Shown here: positions 6,575 to 14,664 of the stretch, piece after piece | How positions within the stretch are numbered: position 1 is the stretch's first letter | How the letters are laid out: each line of letters starts with the position of its first letter | Source: an uncultured Clostridia bacterium | Lineage (GTDB): Bacteria > Bacillota > Clostridia > Oscillospirales > Acutalibacteraceae | Assembly (NCBI GenBank): GCA_945983355.1 | Contig: CAMFSU010000021.1 | Coordinates: forward strand, 1 to 35,923 | Direction: 5' to 3' | Length of the DNA: 35,923 nt | Position numbers and translations under genes: made by a program | The notes under the pieces: model-generated | What the model was told of the DNA's origin: nothing | Databases searched by the model: none | Seen by the model: the letters and a program-made list of their open reading frames with translations, nothing else

Positions 6575-7030
6575 TCACCACATAACTGCACCGCCGTTGA
6601 GGAGGCCGGCGTGTCTAGGGTTGAACATAAGGTTTAAAGAGAGAGCGATTAGGAATACGAGTGCGATAAAGCAACCATTGACGATGAGTATTTTTGACAT
6701 TTTATCCTTTGTTGCTTTATCGGTGAATATTACATAGTAGATAAAACCGACAATAGCACAAAAAATAAGAGAAAATCCGAAAGGTCGGCGCCAATAGATA
6801 GCGTAAAACACGCCCCACAGGCAGACAGCGGTCAGTATAAGGTAGACAAGAAAACGCACCGCTTTTGATTTTGCATCTACAAGGACTAGAACTGCGGGGA
6901 TATATAGCATCGACAGTGCAAATCTCATCACGATAGCATCGTCAAGATAGATAAATATGTAACCGGTCATTATTCCGGCTACGAGTTCAATAAGGTATGT
7001 ACAGACCATACAACTATTACTGCGGGACAC
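6575..7030 (-). CDS. Small integral membrane protein, unknown
   Basis: A 151-residue protein with about five hydrophobic segments (roughly residues 10-28, 33-51, 58-75, 84-104 and 113-133). No family is recognised. It starts at GTG (7030), supported by GCGAGG nine bases ahead, and ends with a short polar tail (MFNPRHAGLLNGGAVMW). It lies 28 bases downstream of the AbiEi-like gene on the same strand, in the place where that antitoxin's partner would normally be, but shows no nucleotidyltransferase features. A functional link is only inferred from position. Confidence 0.72.
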   Translation of the reverse strand: MSRSNSCMVCTYLIELVAGIMTGYIFIYLDDAIVMRFALSMLYIPAVLVLVDAKSKAVRFLVYLILTAVCLWGVFYAIYWRRPFGFSLIFCAIVGFIYYVIFTDKATKDKMSKILIVNGCFIALVFLIALSLNLMFNPRHAGLLNGGAVMW

Positions 7031-7058
7031 GGTAAATTACCTCGCTTTCAATTAGATT

Positions 7059-7631
7059 TCAGCAGGTTTTATCAGGAAAATACGGTATGTATTTAGTGAT
7101 TTGCTTTTGGGTGATTCGGTTTTCTGCGATATAGTCGGATATAAGTTTGCGTTTATACTCGTCAATAGTTTCCACCTCAATACCATTCATTAGTTCCAAG
7201 AAGCATAGGACTGAGGCGTTAAATTTATCAATTTTAGTTCGTGGTTTATGTAACAATAATCTTTTGCCGCAAATATTTACCACTTTACTTCTTTGAGTTT
7301 CATTGTTAGAATAAATTTCTATTGTCTTGGGTTTAACTTTTGATATGCCAAGTTGATATAACAAATATTTTCCAGAATAATAACCCTGCACATTTTCGTT
7401 ATCGTTAATATATTTCTTTTCGATAATCTTCATCGGGTCAAAAGGTACTATACCGAATTTGTTTTTCTTGGGTACATAATATACATCTCTTTCAAGATGT
7501 ACTACTTCGCCCTTTTGACAGAGTTCAATAATACAATTATATTTCCAAGTTCGTGAAAAATCTTTGTATTCAATTTCTGAAATACTAAAGGGTTGATTAT
7601 ACCCAAAAGTATGTATTAAATACTGTAGCAT
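7059..7631 (-). CDS. AbiEi-like antitoxin domain protein (DUF6088 type)
   Basis: A 190-residue protein resembling the type IV antitoxin AbiEi/DUF6088 group. It has an N-terminal winged helix (residues 1-55) ending in the wing GEVVHLERDVYYVPKKNKFG, then DPMKIIEKKYI and GYYSGKYLLYQLGIS, then a C-terminal section RSKVVNICGKRLLLHKPR. In known systems AbiEi represses its own operon and counteracts the AbiEii nucleotidyltransferase encoded next to it. Here the next gene is a membrane protein, so the antitoxin is an orphan or has another partner. AAAGGAGG precedes the ATG, and an inverted repeat lies upstream at 7651-7689. Confidence 0.72.
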   Translation of the reverse strand: MLQYLIHTFGYNQPFSISEIEYKDFSRTWKYNCIIELCQKGEVVHLERDVYYVPKKNKFGIVPFDPMKIIEKKYINDNENVQGYYSGKYLLYQLGISKVKPKTIEIYSNNETQRSKVVNICGKRLLLHKPRTKIDKFNASVLCFLELMNGIEVETIDEYKRKLISDYIAENRITQKQITKYIPYFPDKTC

Positions 7632-7650
7632 TAATTTTACCTCCTTTTTT

Positions 7651-7689
7651 GTGGACTACTCTATACATAGCGTGTTTATTTCAGTCCAC
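7651..7689. promoter_or_regulatory. Inverted repeat upstream of the AbiEi-like gene
   Basis: Perfect 7-bp arms GTGGACT (7651-7657) and AGTCCAC (7683-7689), with a second small palindrome (CTATACATAG, 7661-7670) between them. A weak promoter (TGGACT, 17 bp, TATAGA on the minus strand) fits inside. This is the expected place for an autoregulatory operator. Confidence 0.45.
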
Positions 7690-7700
7690 TGTTTTTTACA

Positions 7701-8441
7701 TTATTTTGAGCGTTGAAAAACCTTAAAAAGTGCTCGAAACCCCCTTAAATACTGGATTTGTGTGTAGAAAAAGACCATACCCTCGTTTGTTGGGTATGGT
7801 CTTATTTTAACATCATCAGGTGCCATAGCAGCACCCATATTGTTTGCATCCTTAATGCCTAAATCCTCTATTGTGCCAAAGATAATTGCGTTAATATAAG
7901 GTAAATTTTCACCATCACCAATTATAAGAGCTCCCGAACCTGTAACCGTCCACTGCGCTGTTGGGGTGCGTTGATTACCATAATTTAGCGGAAATCTATA
8001 CTGCCTTTCGGCCGAGCAAAAATGTGAAGAAGTAACTGCAACTGCTTTTTGTGCTGCACCACAGTTTACAAAGAGTGAAGCCAATGCTGTTGATAATGCC
8101 ATTGTAGAACACGCGCCATATAAACCTATAAACGGTATTTTAAAGTCCATAAGTCCAAAGGAAGAGCCAATGCATTGATTTAAAAGGTCACCTGCAAAAA
8201 TGTTGTCGATATCCTCCTTTTCAAGCCCTACTTTTTTAAGTGCAATTTCCACAGCGGTGGTTTGCAGCTTGCTTTCGGCCTTTTCATAGCTTTCTTCACC
8301 AAAATAGCTGTCTTCAATATAGCTATCAAATTCGTTTGAAAGTGGGCCTTCGTGCTCTTTTTTGCCAACTATTGAACCATAGCTTATAATGGCCGGTTTG
8401 TTTTCTAAAATTAAAGTTCGTTTACCAATTTTTTTAATCAT
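7701..8441 (-). pseudogene. spoVAD: spoVAD, C-terminally truncated (stage V sporulation protein AD)
   Basis: SpoVAD is a thiolase-fold, dipicolinic-acid-binding protein of the spore inner-membrane SpoVA channel, normally about 340 residues. Here the match is strong from the start through FAGDLLNQ, GLYGACSTM, TSSHFCSAERQYRFP, GNQRTPTAQWTVTGSGA and NNMGAAMAPD, then stops abruptly at about base 7812. The frame runs on for about 37 unrelated codons through a terminator hairpin (7771-7803) to a stop at 7701. About 130 residues are missing, including the second half of the thiolase fold, and no spoVAE follows. The start at 8441 is chosen because AAAGGATGG lies 5 bases ahead, better than the ATG at 8450. 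It is most likely a nonfunctional remnant. Confidence 0.87.
7766..7803 (-). terminator. Terminator inside the open spoVAD frame
   Basis: A perfect 12-bp stem, GGGTATGGTCTT (7803-7792) on the minus strand pairing with 7782-7771, with a 9-nt loop and a T-run continuing to 7768. It lies upstream of the first in-frame stop codon of the truncated gene. Confidence 0.85.
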
Positions 8442-8493
8442 AAAAACCATCCTTTTTTTATTTAGTGTTGCCTGTAAGGATAATTTTTATAAC

Positions 8494-8516
8494 AAAAAAC
8501 CGCCCAAAAGGGCGGT
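8494..8516 (-). terminator. Terminator after glgB
   Basis: A 7-bp GC-rich stem (ACCGCCC/GGGCGGT, 8516-8510 with 8505-8499) and a 4-nt loop, followed on the minus strand by six T. It separates glgB from spoVAD, which must have its own promoter or depend on read-through. Confidence 0.85.
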
Positions 8517-8523
8517 AAAAAAA

Positions 8524-10494
8524 CTATATTTTTTTAATAATAAAGCTTGAACGCGAAGGAATGTAAAGCTTTACGCATTCCCTGCCATTTACCTCTTCAG
8601 TTTTGAAGATATAATTTTTATCAATTCGGTTGTGACCGCCAAATTCCGAGTCATCACTTGATAAAATTATCTCATATTCACCCTTTTCGATGGGTATTGC
8701 ATACCCCTCAAAAGATTTATATGGGTGGAAATTGAATACAAAAATACAGTCACCCTTTTTATATGCCAAGATTTTATCATCCTCATGAATTAAAGAAAGC
8801 TCGCCGCATTTTGAAAGAATTTTTTCCTTTTTAAGGAAAGCAATCATTGCCTTGTCAAATTCATTAAGCGATTCATATAAAAGGTCAGGATTATCAACAA
8901 GTGACCATTGACGGCGGCAGTAATGATAGCTCCAACCATTACCCTCACGCGGAAAATCAATCCATTCAGGGTGGCCGAATTCATTTCCCATAAAGTTTAG
9001 ATATCCATCCCCAGCCAAAGAAGCGGTTAAAAGGCGTATCATTTTATGAAGTGCTATTCCCCTATAAATTACGGGGTCGCCGTTGCCCTTATTCATACCA
9101 GAATACATATTTGCATCGCACAAACGGAACATTATAGTTTTATCACCCACAAGGGCTTGGTCGTGCGATTCGCAATAACCGATTACCTTTTCTTTTGGAC
9201 GGCGAGAGTTAAGCTCCCACCAAAGATTGCCCATATTCCAATAATCGTCAGAAATATCCTTTAAATATTTAATCCATAAATCAGGCACACCCATTGAAAG
9301 ACGGTAATCAAACCCGATTCCCCCATCCTTTATTGGAATACACATACCCGGCATACCCGACATATCCTCGGCAATAGTAACTGCTTTAGGGTTAATTTCG
9401 TGAATAAGGTCGTTTGCAAGGCACAGATAAGTTATCGCATCGGTGTCGGTGTTCATAGAAAAATACATATCATAATTTACAAAAGCACTGCCAAGACCGT
9501 GGTCATGGTAAAGCATTGAGGTAACACCGTCAAACCTAAAACCGTCAAAATGGAACTCGCAAAGCCAATATTTAACATTTGACAGCAAGAAATGTAAAAC
9601 CTCATTTTTAGCATAGTTAAAAAGCTTTGTATCCCAGGCGGGATGGTTACCCTTACCGCCCTCGTGAAAATATTGATATTCAGTGCCATCAAACTCATTA
9701 AGACCTTCATTAGTGTTTTTAACAGCGTGTGAGTGCACAATATCTAAAAGCACCGCAATGCCCATCTTATGTGCTTTATTTATAAGATATTTAAGGTCGT
9801 TAGCAGTACCAAAGCGCGAAGATGGTGCAAAGAAATTTGAAACCTGATAACCGAATGAGCCATAATACGGATGCTCCATAACCGCCATAATTTGAATGGT
9901 GTTATAACCAAGCTTTTTAATTCGGGGTAGGATATTGTCAGCAAATTCAACATAAGTGCCAATACCGTATTTATCTTGTGCCATACCAATATGACATTCG
10001 TAAATAAGGGGTGTTCTCGGTATTTTAAATTTGCTGTCTTCCCACGAAAATTTGTTTGTTGGCTCATAAACCTCGGCAGTCCAAAGATATGTCACATCAT
10101 CCTGCACAACACGGGTTGCGTAGGATGGTACACGGCGCAAAATATTGCCGTTTTTTTCAACAATAGCTTGTACCTTGCTACCCTCTTTTAGCTCATCACC
10201 GACAAATATTTCAAAAACACCGTTATCTAAGCGGGCCATTTGGTTTTTATAAATGTCCCAACCGTTAAAGTCACCTGTTAAGAACATTCTGTCAGCTGCG
10301 GGTGCCCATTCGCGATAAACCCAACCGTTTTCAACTTTATGAAAACCGAAATAGTTATAACCGTTTGCAAAATCACTTAAGGAGCCGTCACCGACAAGCT
10401 CTTGCTTTTTTGTTTTATAGTTGTTTATTCGTGCATTAAGGTCATTTTCATAAGGTGCTAAATATGGGTCAATTTTAATAATTTTGGGTGTCAT
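8524..10494 (-). CDS. glgB: 1,4-alpha-glucan branching enzyme, eukaryote-like (GH13_8) type
   Basis: A 656-residue cytoplasmic enzyme that makes alpha-1,6 branches in glycogen. A CBM48-like region (about residues 40-140: NGYNYFGFH, YREWAPAADRMFLTGDFNGWD) precedes the GH13 barrel. The catalytic residues are visible: nucleophile D322 in DGFRFDGVTSML, acid E376 in TIAEDMSGMP, stabiliser D445 in YCESHDQALVGDK. The wording of these motifs, with GYLNFMGNEFGHPEWIDFPR and the start DPYLAPYEND, is that of fungal and animal GBE1 rather than the classic bacterial GlgB. The ATG at 10494 is chosen because AAAGGGGG lies just ahead; the ATG at 10515 sits about 5 bases from the -10 and would lie at the transcript's 5' end. 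No other glycogen genes are in the window. Confidence 0.94.
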   Translation of the reverse strand: MTPKIIKIDPYLAPYENDLNARINNYKTKKQELVGDGSLSDFANGYNYFGFHKVENGWVYREWAPAADRMFLTGDFNGWDIYKNQMARLDNGVFEIFVGDELKEGSKVQAIVEKNGNILRRVPSYATRVVQDDVTYLWTAEVYEPTNKFSWEDSKFKIPRTPLIYECHIGMAQDKYGIGTYVEFADNILPRIKKLGYNTIQIMAVMEHPYYGSFGYQVSNFFAPSSRFGTANDLKYLINKAHKMGIAVLLDIVHSHAVKNTNEGLNEFDGTEYQYFHEGGKGNHPAWDTKLFNYAKNEVLHFLLSNVKYWLCEFHFDGFRFDGVTSMLYHDHGLGSAFVNYDMYFSMNTDTDAITYLCLANDLIHEINPKAVTIAEDMSGMPGMCIPIKDGGIGFDYRLSMGVPDLWIKYLKDISDDYWNMGNLWWELNSRRPKEKVIGYCESHDQALVGDKTIMFRLCDANMYSGMNKGNGDPVIYRGIALHKMIRLLTASLAGDGYLNFMGNEFGHPEWIDFPREGNGWSYHYCRRQWSLVDNPDLLYESLNEFDKAMIAFLKKEKILSKCGELSLIHEDDKILAYKKGDCIFVFNFHPYKSFEGYAIPIEKGEYEIILSSDDSEFGGHNRIDKNYIFKTEEVNGRECVKLYIPSRSSFIIKKI

Positions 10495-10520
10495 AAAGCG
10501 TTTCCCCCTTTTCATAAGGT

Positions 10521-10549
10521 ATTATACCACAAAATTATAACCACTTCAA
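10521..10549 (-). promoter_or_regulatory. glgB promoter
   Basis: On the minus strand TTGAAG (10549-10544), a 17-bp spacer and a perfect TATAAT (10526-10521), 26 bases upstream of the chosen ATG. Confidence 0.75.
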
Positions 10550-10572
10550 TAAAAATAATTTGCTGAAAACTG

Positions 10573-10601
10573 TTGCATTAAGTCAGAATAAGTGATAAAA
10601 T
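10573..10601 (+). promoter_or_regulatory. Promoter of the hydrolase operon
   Basis: TTGCAT, a 17-bp spacer and TAAAAT, 29 bases before the ATG at 10631. It is divergent from the glgB promoter. Confidence 0.55.
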
Positions 10602-10630
10602 TTGTTTAATTATTGAAAGGAGGATAAATA

Positions 10631-11962
10631 ATGGAAAAACAGCTTGCAAAAGTTAATGTTATTTATATTTTGCTTATGTGTTTTATTGTTAATTCTTTTA
10701 TGCTTTTAAAGAATACAACATATTGGCTTTCAATACCGCTTTTGCTGGTTTACCTGTTTATTCTTCTTTTCGCGGGGGTTAGAATTCCCAAAACTATGCG
10801 GCTTCGCCTTGTCACCTGTTTTCACGGTGCCGCCTGTCTTTCGATTTTTCTTTATACAGCAATTTTTTCGCTTATTTATCACGCCATTTTGGGATATTTT
10901 AAAATCCCCGATAATTATTGGGATTTTGTTCACAGTTTTGCAGTATGCTACTGCCTTATGACTGTTTTTTTCTTCAATGCAGTTATTTGTGTTTACACAA
11001 CCTCGGTTCAGCTTGGCGTAAAGCTTCGTGTTTTTGGTATTATCTTCGGTTTTATACCTATCTTAAATCTTATAATTTTATATTACATTCTTAAAACAGT
11101 CTACAAAGAGGTTGAATTTGAGCGTGCAAAGGATGAAATTAACAAAAACCGCAAGCATTTGAAGCTATGCGCCACTAAATACCCCATTTTACTTGTTCAC
11201 GGCGTTTGCTTTCGTGACCAAAAGCGTCTAAATTATTGGGGACGTATTCCCAATGAATTATTTATAAACGGCGCAAGGGTTTTTTATGGTAATCAGCAGT
11301 CAGCAGTTGCCGTTAAAGACAGTGCTGAAGAGCTTGTAAGCAGAGTTAAAGAAATTTGCGAAAGCTATGGCTGTGAAAAGCTTAATATTATTGCCCATTC
11401 AAAGGGCGGTCTTGACTGCCGTTATGCCATTCAAAATTTAGGTATGGGTCAGTATGTCGCTTCACTTACAACTGTGAGCACACCGCATAGAGGTTGCGAA
11501 TATGCCGACTATCTTTTAACCAAAATACCCGAAAAAACAAAAAATAAAATTGCCAATTTTTATAATACTGCCTTAAAAAAGCTTGGCGACCATAAGCCCG
11601 ATTTTTTGGCAGCAATGCAGGATTTGACCGCCTCGGCTTGTGCTGAATTTAACGAAAAGCACCCAACACCTGACTATTTCTTCACACAAAGCGTTGGTTC
11701 ACTGCTACCAAAAAACGCAAGACTGGGCGATGCTTTTGATATTACCACACGCTTTATTACAAAGTTCGATGGCACAAATGACGGTCTTGTGGGTCAGGAT
11801 TCTTTCCGCTGGGGTGAAAAATTCACTCTTATTTCTTCGCTTAAAAATTACGGTGTTTCACACTGTGATATGACTGACCTTTTTAAGACAAATATTGAGG
11901 GCTTTGATGTCAGAGAATTTTATGTAGAGCTTGTCCACGACCTTAAAGAGCGTGGTTTGTAA
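10631..11962 (+). CDS. Membrane-anchored alpha/beta hydrolase (lipase-like), copy 1
   Basis: A 443-residue protein. Residues 1-160 carry about five membrane segments. Residues 184-443 are an alpha/beta-hydrolase resembling bacterial triacylglycerol lipases and PGAP1-like esterases: oxyanion HG (190-191) in PILLVHG, nucleophile S257 in AHSKGG (Ala in place of the first Gly of GxSxG, as in Bacillus lipases), probable acid D384 in DGTNDGLV and H411 in GVSHCDM. A lipid or ester substrate at the membrane is inferred. It has AAAGGAGG ahead and starts an operon with its paralogue 19 bases downstream. The last 63 bases match the paralogue's at 62 positions although the rest has diverged. Confidence 0.87.
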   Translation: MEKQLAKVNVIYILLMCFIVNSFMLLKNTTYWLSIPLLLVYLFILLFAGVRIPKTMRLRLVTCFHGAACLSIFLYTAIFSLIYHAILGYFKIPDNYWDFVHSFAVCYCLMTVFFFNAVICVYTTSVQLGVKLRVFGIIFGFIPILNLIILYYILKTVYKEVEFERAKDEINKNRKHLKLCATKYPILLVHGVCFRDQKRLNYWGRIPNELFINGARVFYGNQQSAVAVKDSAEELVSRVKEICESYGCEKLNIIAHSKGGLDCRYAIQNLGMGQYVASLTTVSTPHRGCEYADYLLTKIPEKTKNKIANFYNTALKKLGDHKPDFLAAMQDLTASACAEFNEKHPTPDYFFTQSVGSLLPKNARLGDAFDITTRFITKFDGTNDGLVGQDSFRWGEKFTLISSLKNYGVSHCDMTDLFKTNIEGFDVREFYVELVHDLKERGL

Positions 11963-11981
11963 TGAATTTTGAGGATTATTT

Positions 11982-13310
11982 ATGAAATTTAAATTTTTCG
12001 TTTCAGTGTTACTTAACTCTCTTTTAATAAGTTTTTTAGGTAACAGCCATTTATTGATTAAACAAATACCTGAAACTCTTGTTTTAATAATTTTTGCCTT
12101 TATTTTTGTTAATATCTTCGCTGGTACACTTATTCCTTCTACCAAGAATAATAGATTATTGGTTTGCCAACACGGCACGGTTTTATTGTACTCATTTTAT
12201 ATTTCAATAATTTTATCTTCTGCCTACCAAATTATTTATGTTGTAAATATATTTAACAATATTAATTTAGAATATGTTTGGAACTTATGCCTATGTATAA
12301 CAGTTAATTTCATTTTTTTTTGGAACGGTATTATTTGCGTTTATCTAACATCAGCGCAGTTAGGGTTAAAATGGCGTATAATCGGCCTTGTGTGCGGTAT
12401 GATACCCGTTGCAAACCTTTTTGCACTATTCTTTATTTTAAAAACAACAACAACCGAGTGTTTGCTTGAAATTGAAAAACTAAAAATTAACGAACAGCGA
12501 AAAAACGCAAAAATTTGTGCTACCAAATATCCAATTTTAATGGTGCATGGTGTGTTCTTTCGAGATACACAATTTCTAAATTATTGGGGTCGCATTCCAA
12601 ATGAGCTTGAAGCAAACGGTGCTAAAATATTTTATGGAAACCATTCCTCTGCATCATCTATTGCCGACAGCGCACAAGAGTTGTCACAGCGTATAAACGA
12701 GGTTTTAACCGAAACAGGTGCTGAAAAGGTTAACATTATTGCCCATTCAAAAGGCGGTCTTGACTGTCGCTATGCCCTTGCAAAGCTTGATGTTGCCGAA
12801 AAAGTTGCATCTCTTACAACCATCAACACACCTCACAATGGTTGTCTTTTTGCTGATTATTTGCTAACAAAGATATCCGATAAGATAAAAAATAATGTTG
12901 CAAATACATACAATTCGACACTTAAAAAATTCGGTGAAGTTAATGCCGATTTTCTCACCGCTGTTAATAACCTTACAAAATCTTATTGCAGTGAGCTAAA
13001 CCAAGAACTGACAACTCCCCAAGGTGTTTATTGTCAAAGTGTCGGCTCAGTTTTAAGAAAGGCCACAAACGGAAAATTTCCGCTTAATTTTTCCTACCAT
13101 TTAGTTAAACATTTTAGTGGTGAAAATGACGGCCTTGTAAGTGAAAGCTCGTTTAAATGGGGCGAAAAATACACTCTTTTAAAACCTACAGCAAAGCGCG
13201 GTATTTCACACGGTGATATGATAGATTTAAATCGTGAAAATATCCCCGGCTTTGATGTCAGAGAATTTTATGTAGAGCTAGTCCACGACCTTAAAGAGCG
13301 TGGTTTGTAA
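11982..13310 (+). CDS. Membrane-anchored alpha/beta hydrolase (lipase-like), copy 2
   Basis: A 442-residue paralogue of the preceding gene, colinear from end to end. It has the same membrane-rich N-terminus (1-157) and the catalytic set HG (189-190), S256 in AHSKGG, D383 in GENDGLV and H410 in GISHGDM. Shared blocks include NYWGRIPNE, IFYGN/VFYGN, LTT.(S/N)TPH.GC, ADYLLTKI and FDVREFYVELVHDLKERGL. The N-terminal half is less conserved than the catalytic half, as expected if the membrane part is under weaker constraint or has a changed role. Both triads are intact, so neither copy looks degenerate. GAGGA precedes the ATG. Confidence 0.87.
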   Translation: MKFKFFVSVLLNSLLISFLGNSHLLIKQIPETLVLIIFAFIFVNIFAGTLIPSTKNNRLLVCQHGTVLLYSFYISIILSSAYQIIYVVNIFNNINLEYVWNLCLCITVNFIFFWNGIICVYLTSAQLGLKWRIIGLVCGMIPVANLFALFFILKTTTTECLLEIEKLKINEQRKNAKICATKYPILMVHGVFFRDTQFLNYWGRIPNELEANGAKIFYGNHSSASSIADSAQELSQRINEVLTETGAEKVNIIAHSKGGLDCRYALAKLDVAEKVASLTTINTPHNGCLFADYLLTKISDKIKNNVANTYNSTLKKFGEVNADFLTAVNNLTKSYCSELNQELTTPQGVYCQSVGSVLRKATNGKFPLNFSYHLVKHFSGENDGLVSESSFKWGEKYTLLKPTAKRGISHGDMIDLNRENIPGFDVREFYVELVHDLKERGL

Positions 13311-13343
13311 ATATAACTTTTAATATAAAAAGGAGAAAAAATT

Positions 13344-14663
13344 ATGAAAAAAATTATAGCAATTTTACTTACAGCAATATTGCTTTTTGGCGTTTGCTCT
13401 GTGTCAGTTTTTGCAAGCGAAGCTGATGATATTAAGGCCTGCAAAAACAAAACCGATTATGCCGATTACTTTTTCGGTGGTTATAATCTTGACTATGTTG
13501 CAAACTATGTTTGCGGCGCTTTGATTAACGAGGAAGACCCAACATATGACCCTGATAAAATGACACAAACCTATGCGGCGGCAGCAGTTGATGAATTTAT
13601 GGCTGACCACTTTGTTTTTACCGATGAAATGCTTGCACAGGTAAGAGAAAGAATTGGTTATGATGCTGAACGTGATGTATATGTTCTTCCCTTCCACGGC
13701 GGTTTTGGTGGTATGAACAAGCCACGCGAATATGTAAGCTATATTAAAAACAGCAATAACACTTATTCGCTTTATTATCAAACAATCGATTGGATAGAAT
13801 TACCACAAGCCGGTTATGACCAAATTAACGCAATGGAAGATTATCCTTCAAAATTTGAATTTGAAGGCAAAACCTATGAAAGCACATCAGAAGGTTATTA
13901 TTGCAAAAACGGCTATAAAAATGATGGCTTGGTGCACACATTAGAGGTTAAAAACAATATTGCCCGCTTTATTTCTACCGGAAAGTATACCGGCTCTAAG
14001 GTACCTGTAACACCAAAGCCCGACAATAAGGAAGAACCAAAAAAGGAAGAAAACAAAAAAGAAGAAACCAAGAAGGAAGAAACAAACAACAATACCTCCA
14101 GCGAAGCTGAAAAGCCGGTTGAAGCTGCGCCCCAAACGGTAACAAAAACCGAGGGCTTGGTTTTAGAAGCAGTTAAAAACACATTTGATAAGGACACAGT
14201 TGTAAAGGCGGAAAAAATAACAGAAACTGCCGAAACATATAAGACTGTAACTACATCATTAAAAGAGGTTGCAACAAAATTTGTTGCTTATGAAATTACC
14301 GCAACCAAGAAAAATACAACCATTCAGCCCAATGGCACAGTTACTGCAACCTTTGATATTCCAACCGATTTTGACACAGCAAAGGTTACAGTATATTATG
14401 TTTCCAAAGATGGTAAGTATGAAGAACTTGAAACCACAGTTGACGCAACAACCCGCAAGATAACTGCTACTTTAAAACACTTTAGCACCTATGTTGTTGC
14501 TGAAAAGACAGCCGAAGCAGTAAATGATAATATCGATAACGCACCAACCGATAATGGCGAAAAAGAGCCAATCTCACCTTGGGTTATCGTTATAATTATT
14601 GTTGGCGCATTGGCAGTAATCGCTGTTGCAATTGTTCTTGTTTTAAAATTTAAGAAAAAGTAA
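13344..14663 (+). CDS. Surface protein with signal peptide, K/E-rich linker and C-terminal membrane anchor
   Basis: A 439-residue extracytoplasmic protein of unknown function. A signal peptide spans residues 1-24 (cleavage after VFA). Residues 25-215 form a globular domain I do not recognise, with aromatic-rich segments (DYADYFFGGYNLDYVANYVCGAL). Residues 218-266 are a Pro/Lys/Glu-rich linker with KKEE/KEET repeats. Residues 268-388 are beta-rich, ending VTVYYVSKDGKYEELETT and ATLKHFSTYVVAE, a form common at the end of Clostridial surface proteins. Residues 412-434 are a membrane helix followed by KFKKK. AAAAAGGAG precedes the ATG. It lies 33 bases after the second hydrolase and 1 base before the next gene, so it is likely in the same operon. 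Confidence 0.82.
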   Translation: MKKIIAILLTAILLFGVCSVSVFASEADDIKACKNKTDYADYFFGGYNLDYVANYVCGALINEEDPTYDPDKMTQTYAAAAVDEFMADHFVFTDEMLAQVRERIGYDAERDVYVLPFHGGFGGMNKPREYVSYIKNSNNTYSLYYQTIDWIELPQAGYDQINAMEDYPSKFEFEGKTYESTSEGYYCKNGYKNDGLVHTLEVKNNIARFISTGKYTGSKVPVTPKPDNKEEPKKEENKKEETKKEETNNNTSSEAEKPVEAAPQTVTKTEGLVLEAVKNTFDKDTVVKAEKITETAETYKTVTTSLKEVATKFVAYEITATKKNTTIQPNGTVTATFDIPTDFDTAKVTVYYVSKDGKYEELETTVDATTRKITATLKHFSTYVVAEKTAEAVNDNIDNAPTDNGEKEPISPWVIVIIIVGALAVIAVAIVLVLKFKKK

Positions 14664-14664
14664 T

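Noticed and set aside
7701-7811. C-terminal tail of the truncated spoVAD frame as real protein
   Set aside because: It does not resemble SpoVAD, reads through a strong terminator hairpin and is best seen as accidental open frame.
13404-13781. Open frame on the minus strand within the surface-protein gene
   Set aside because: It is antisense to a gene with a clear signal peptide, linker and membrane anchor; no ribosome site.
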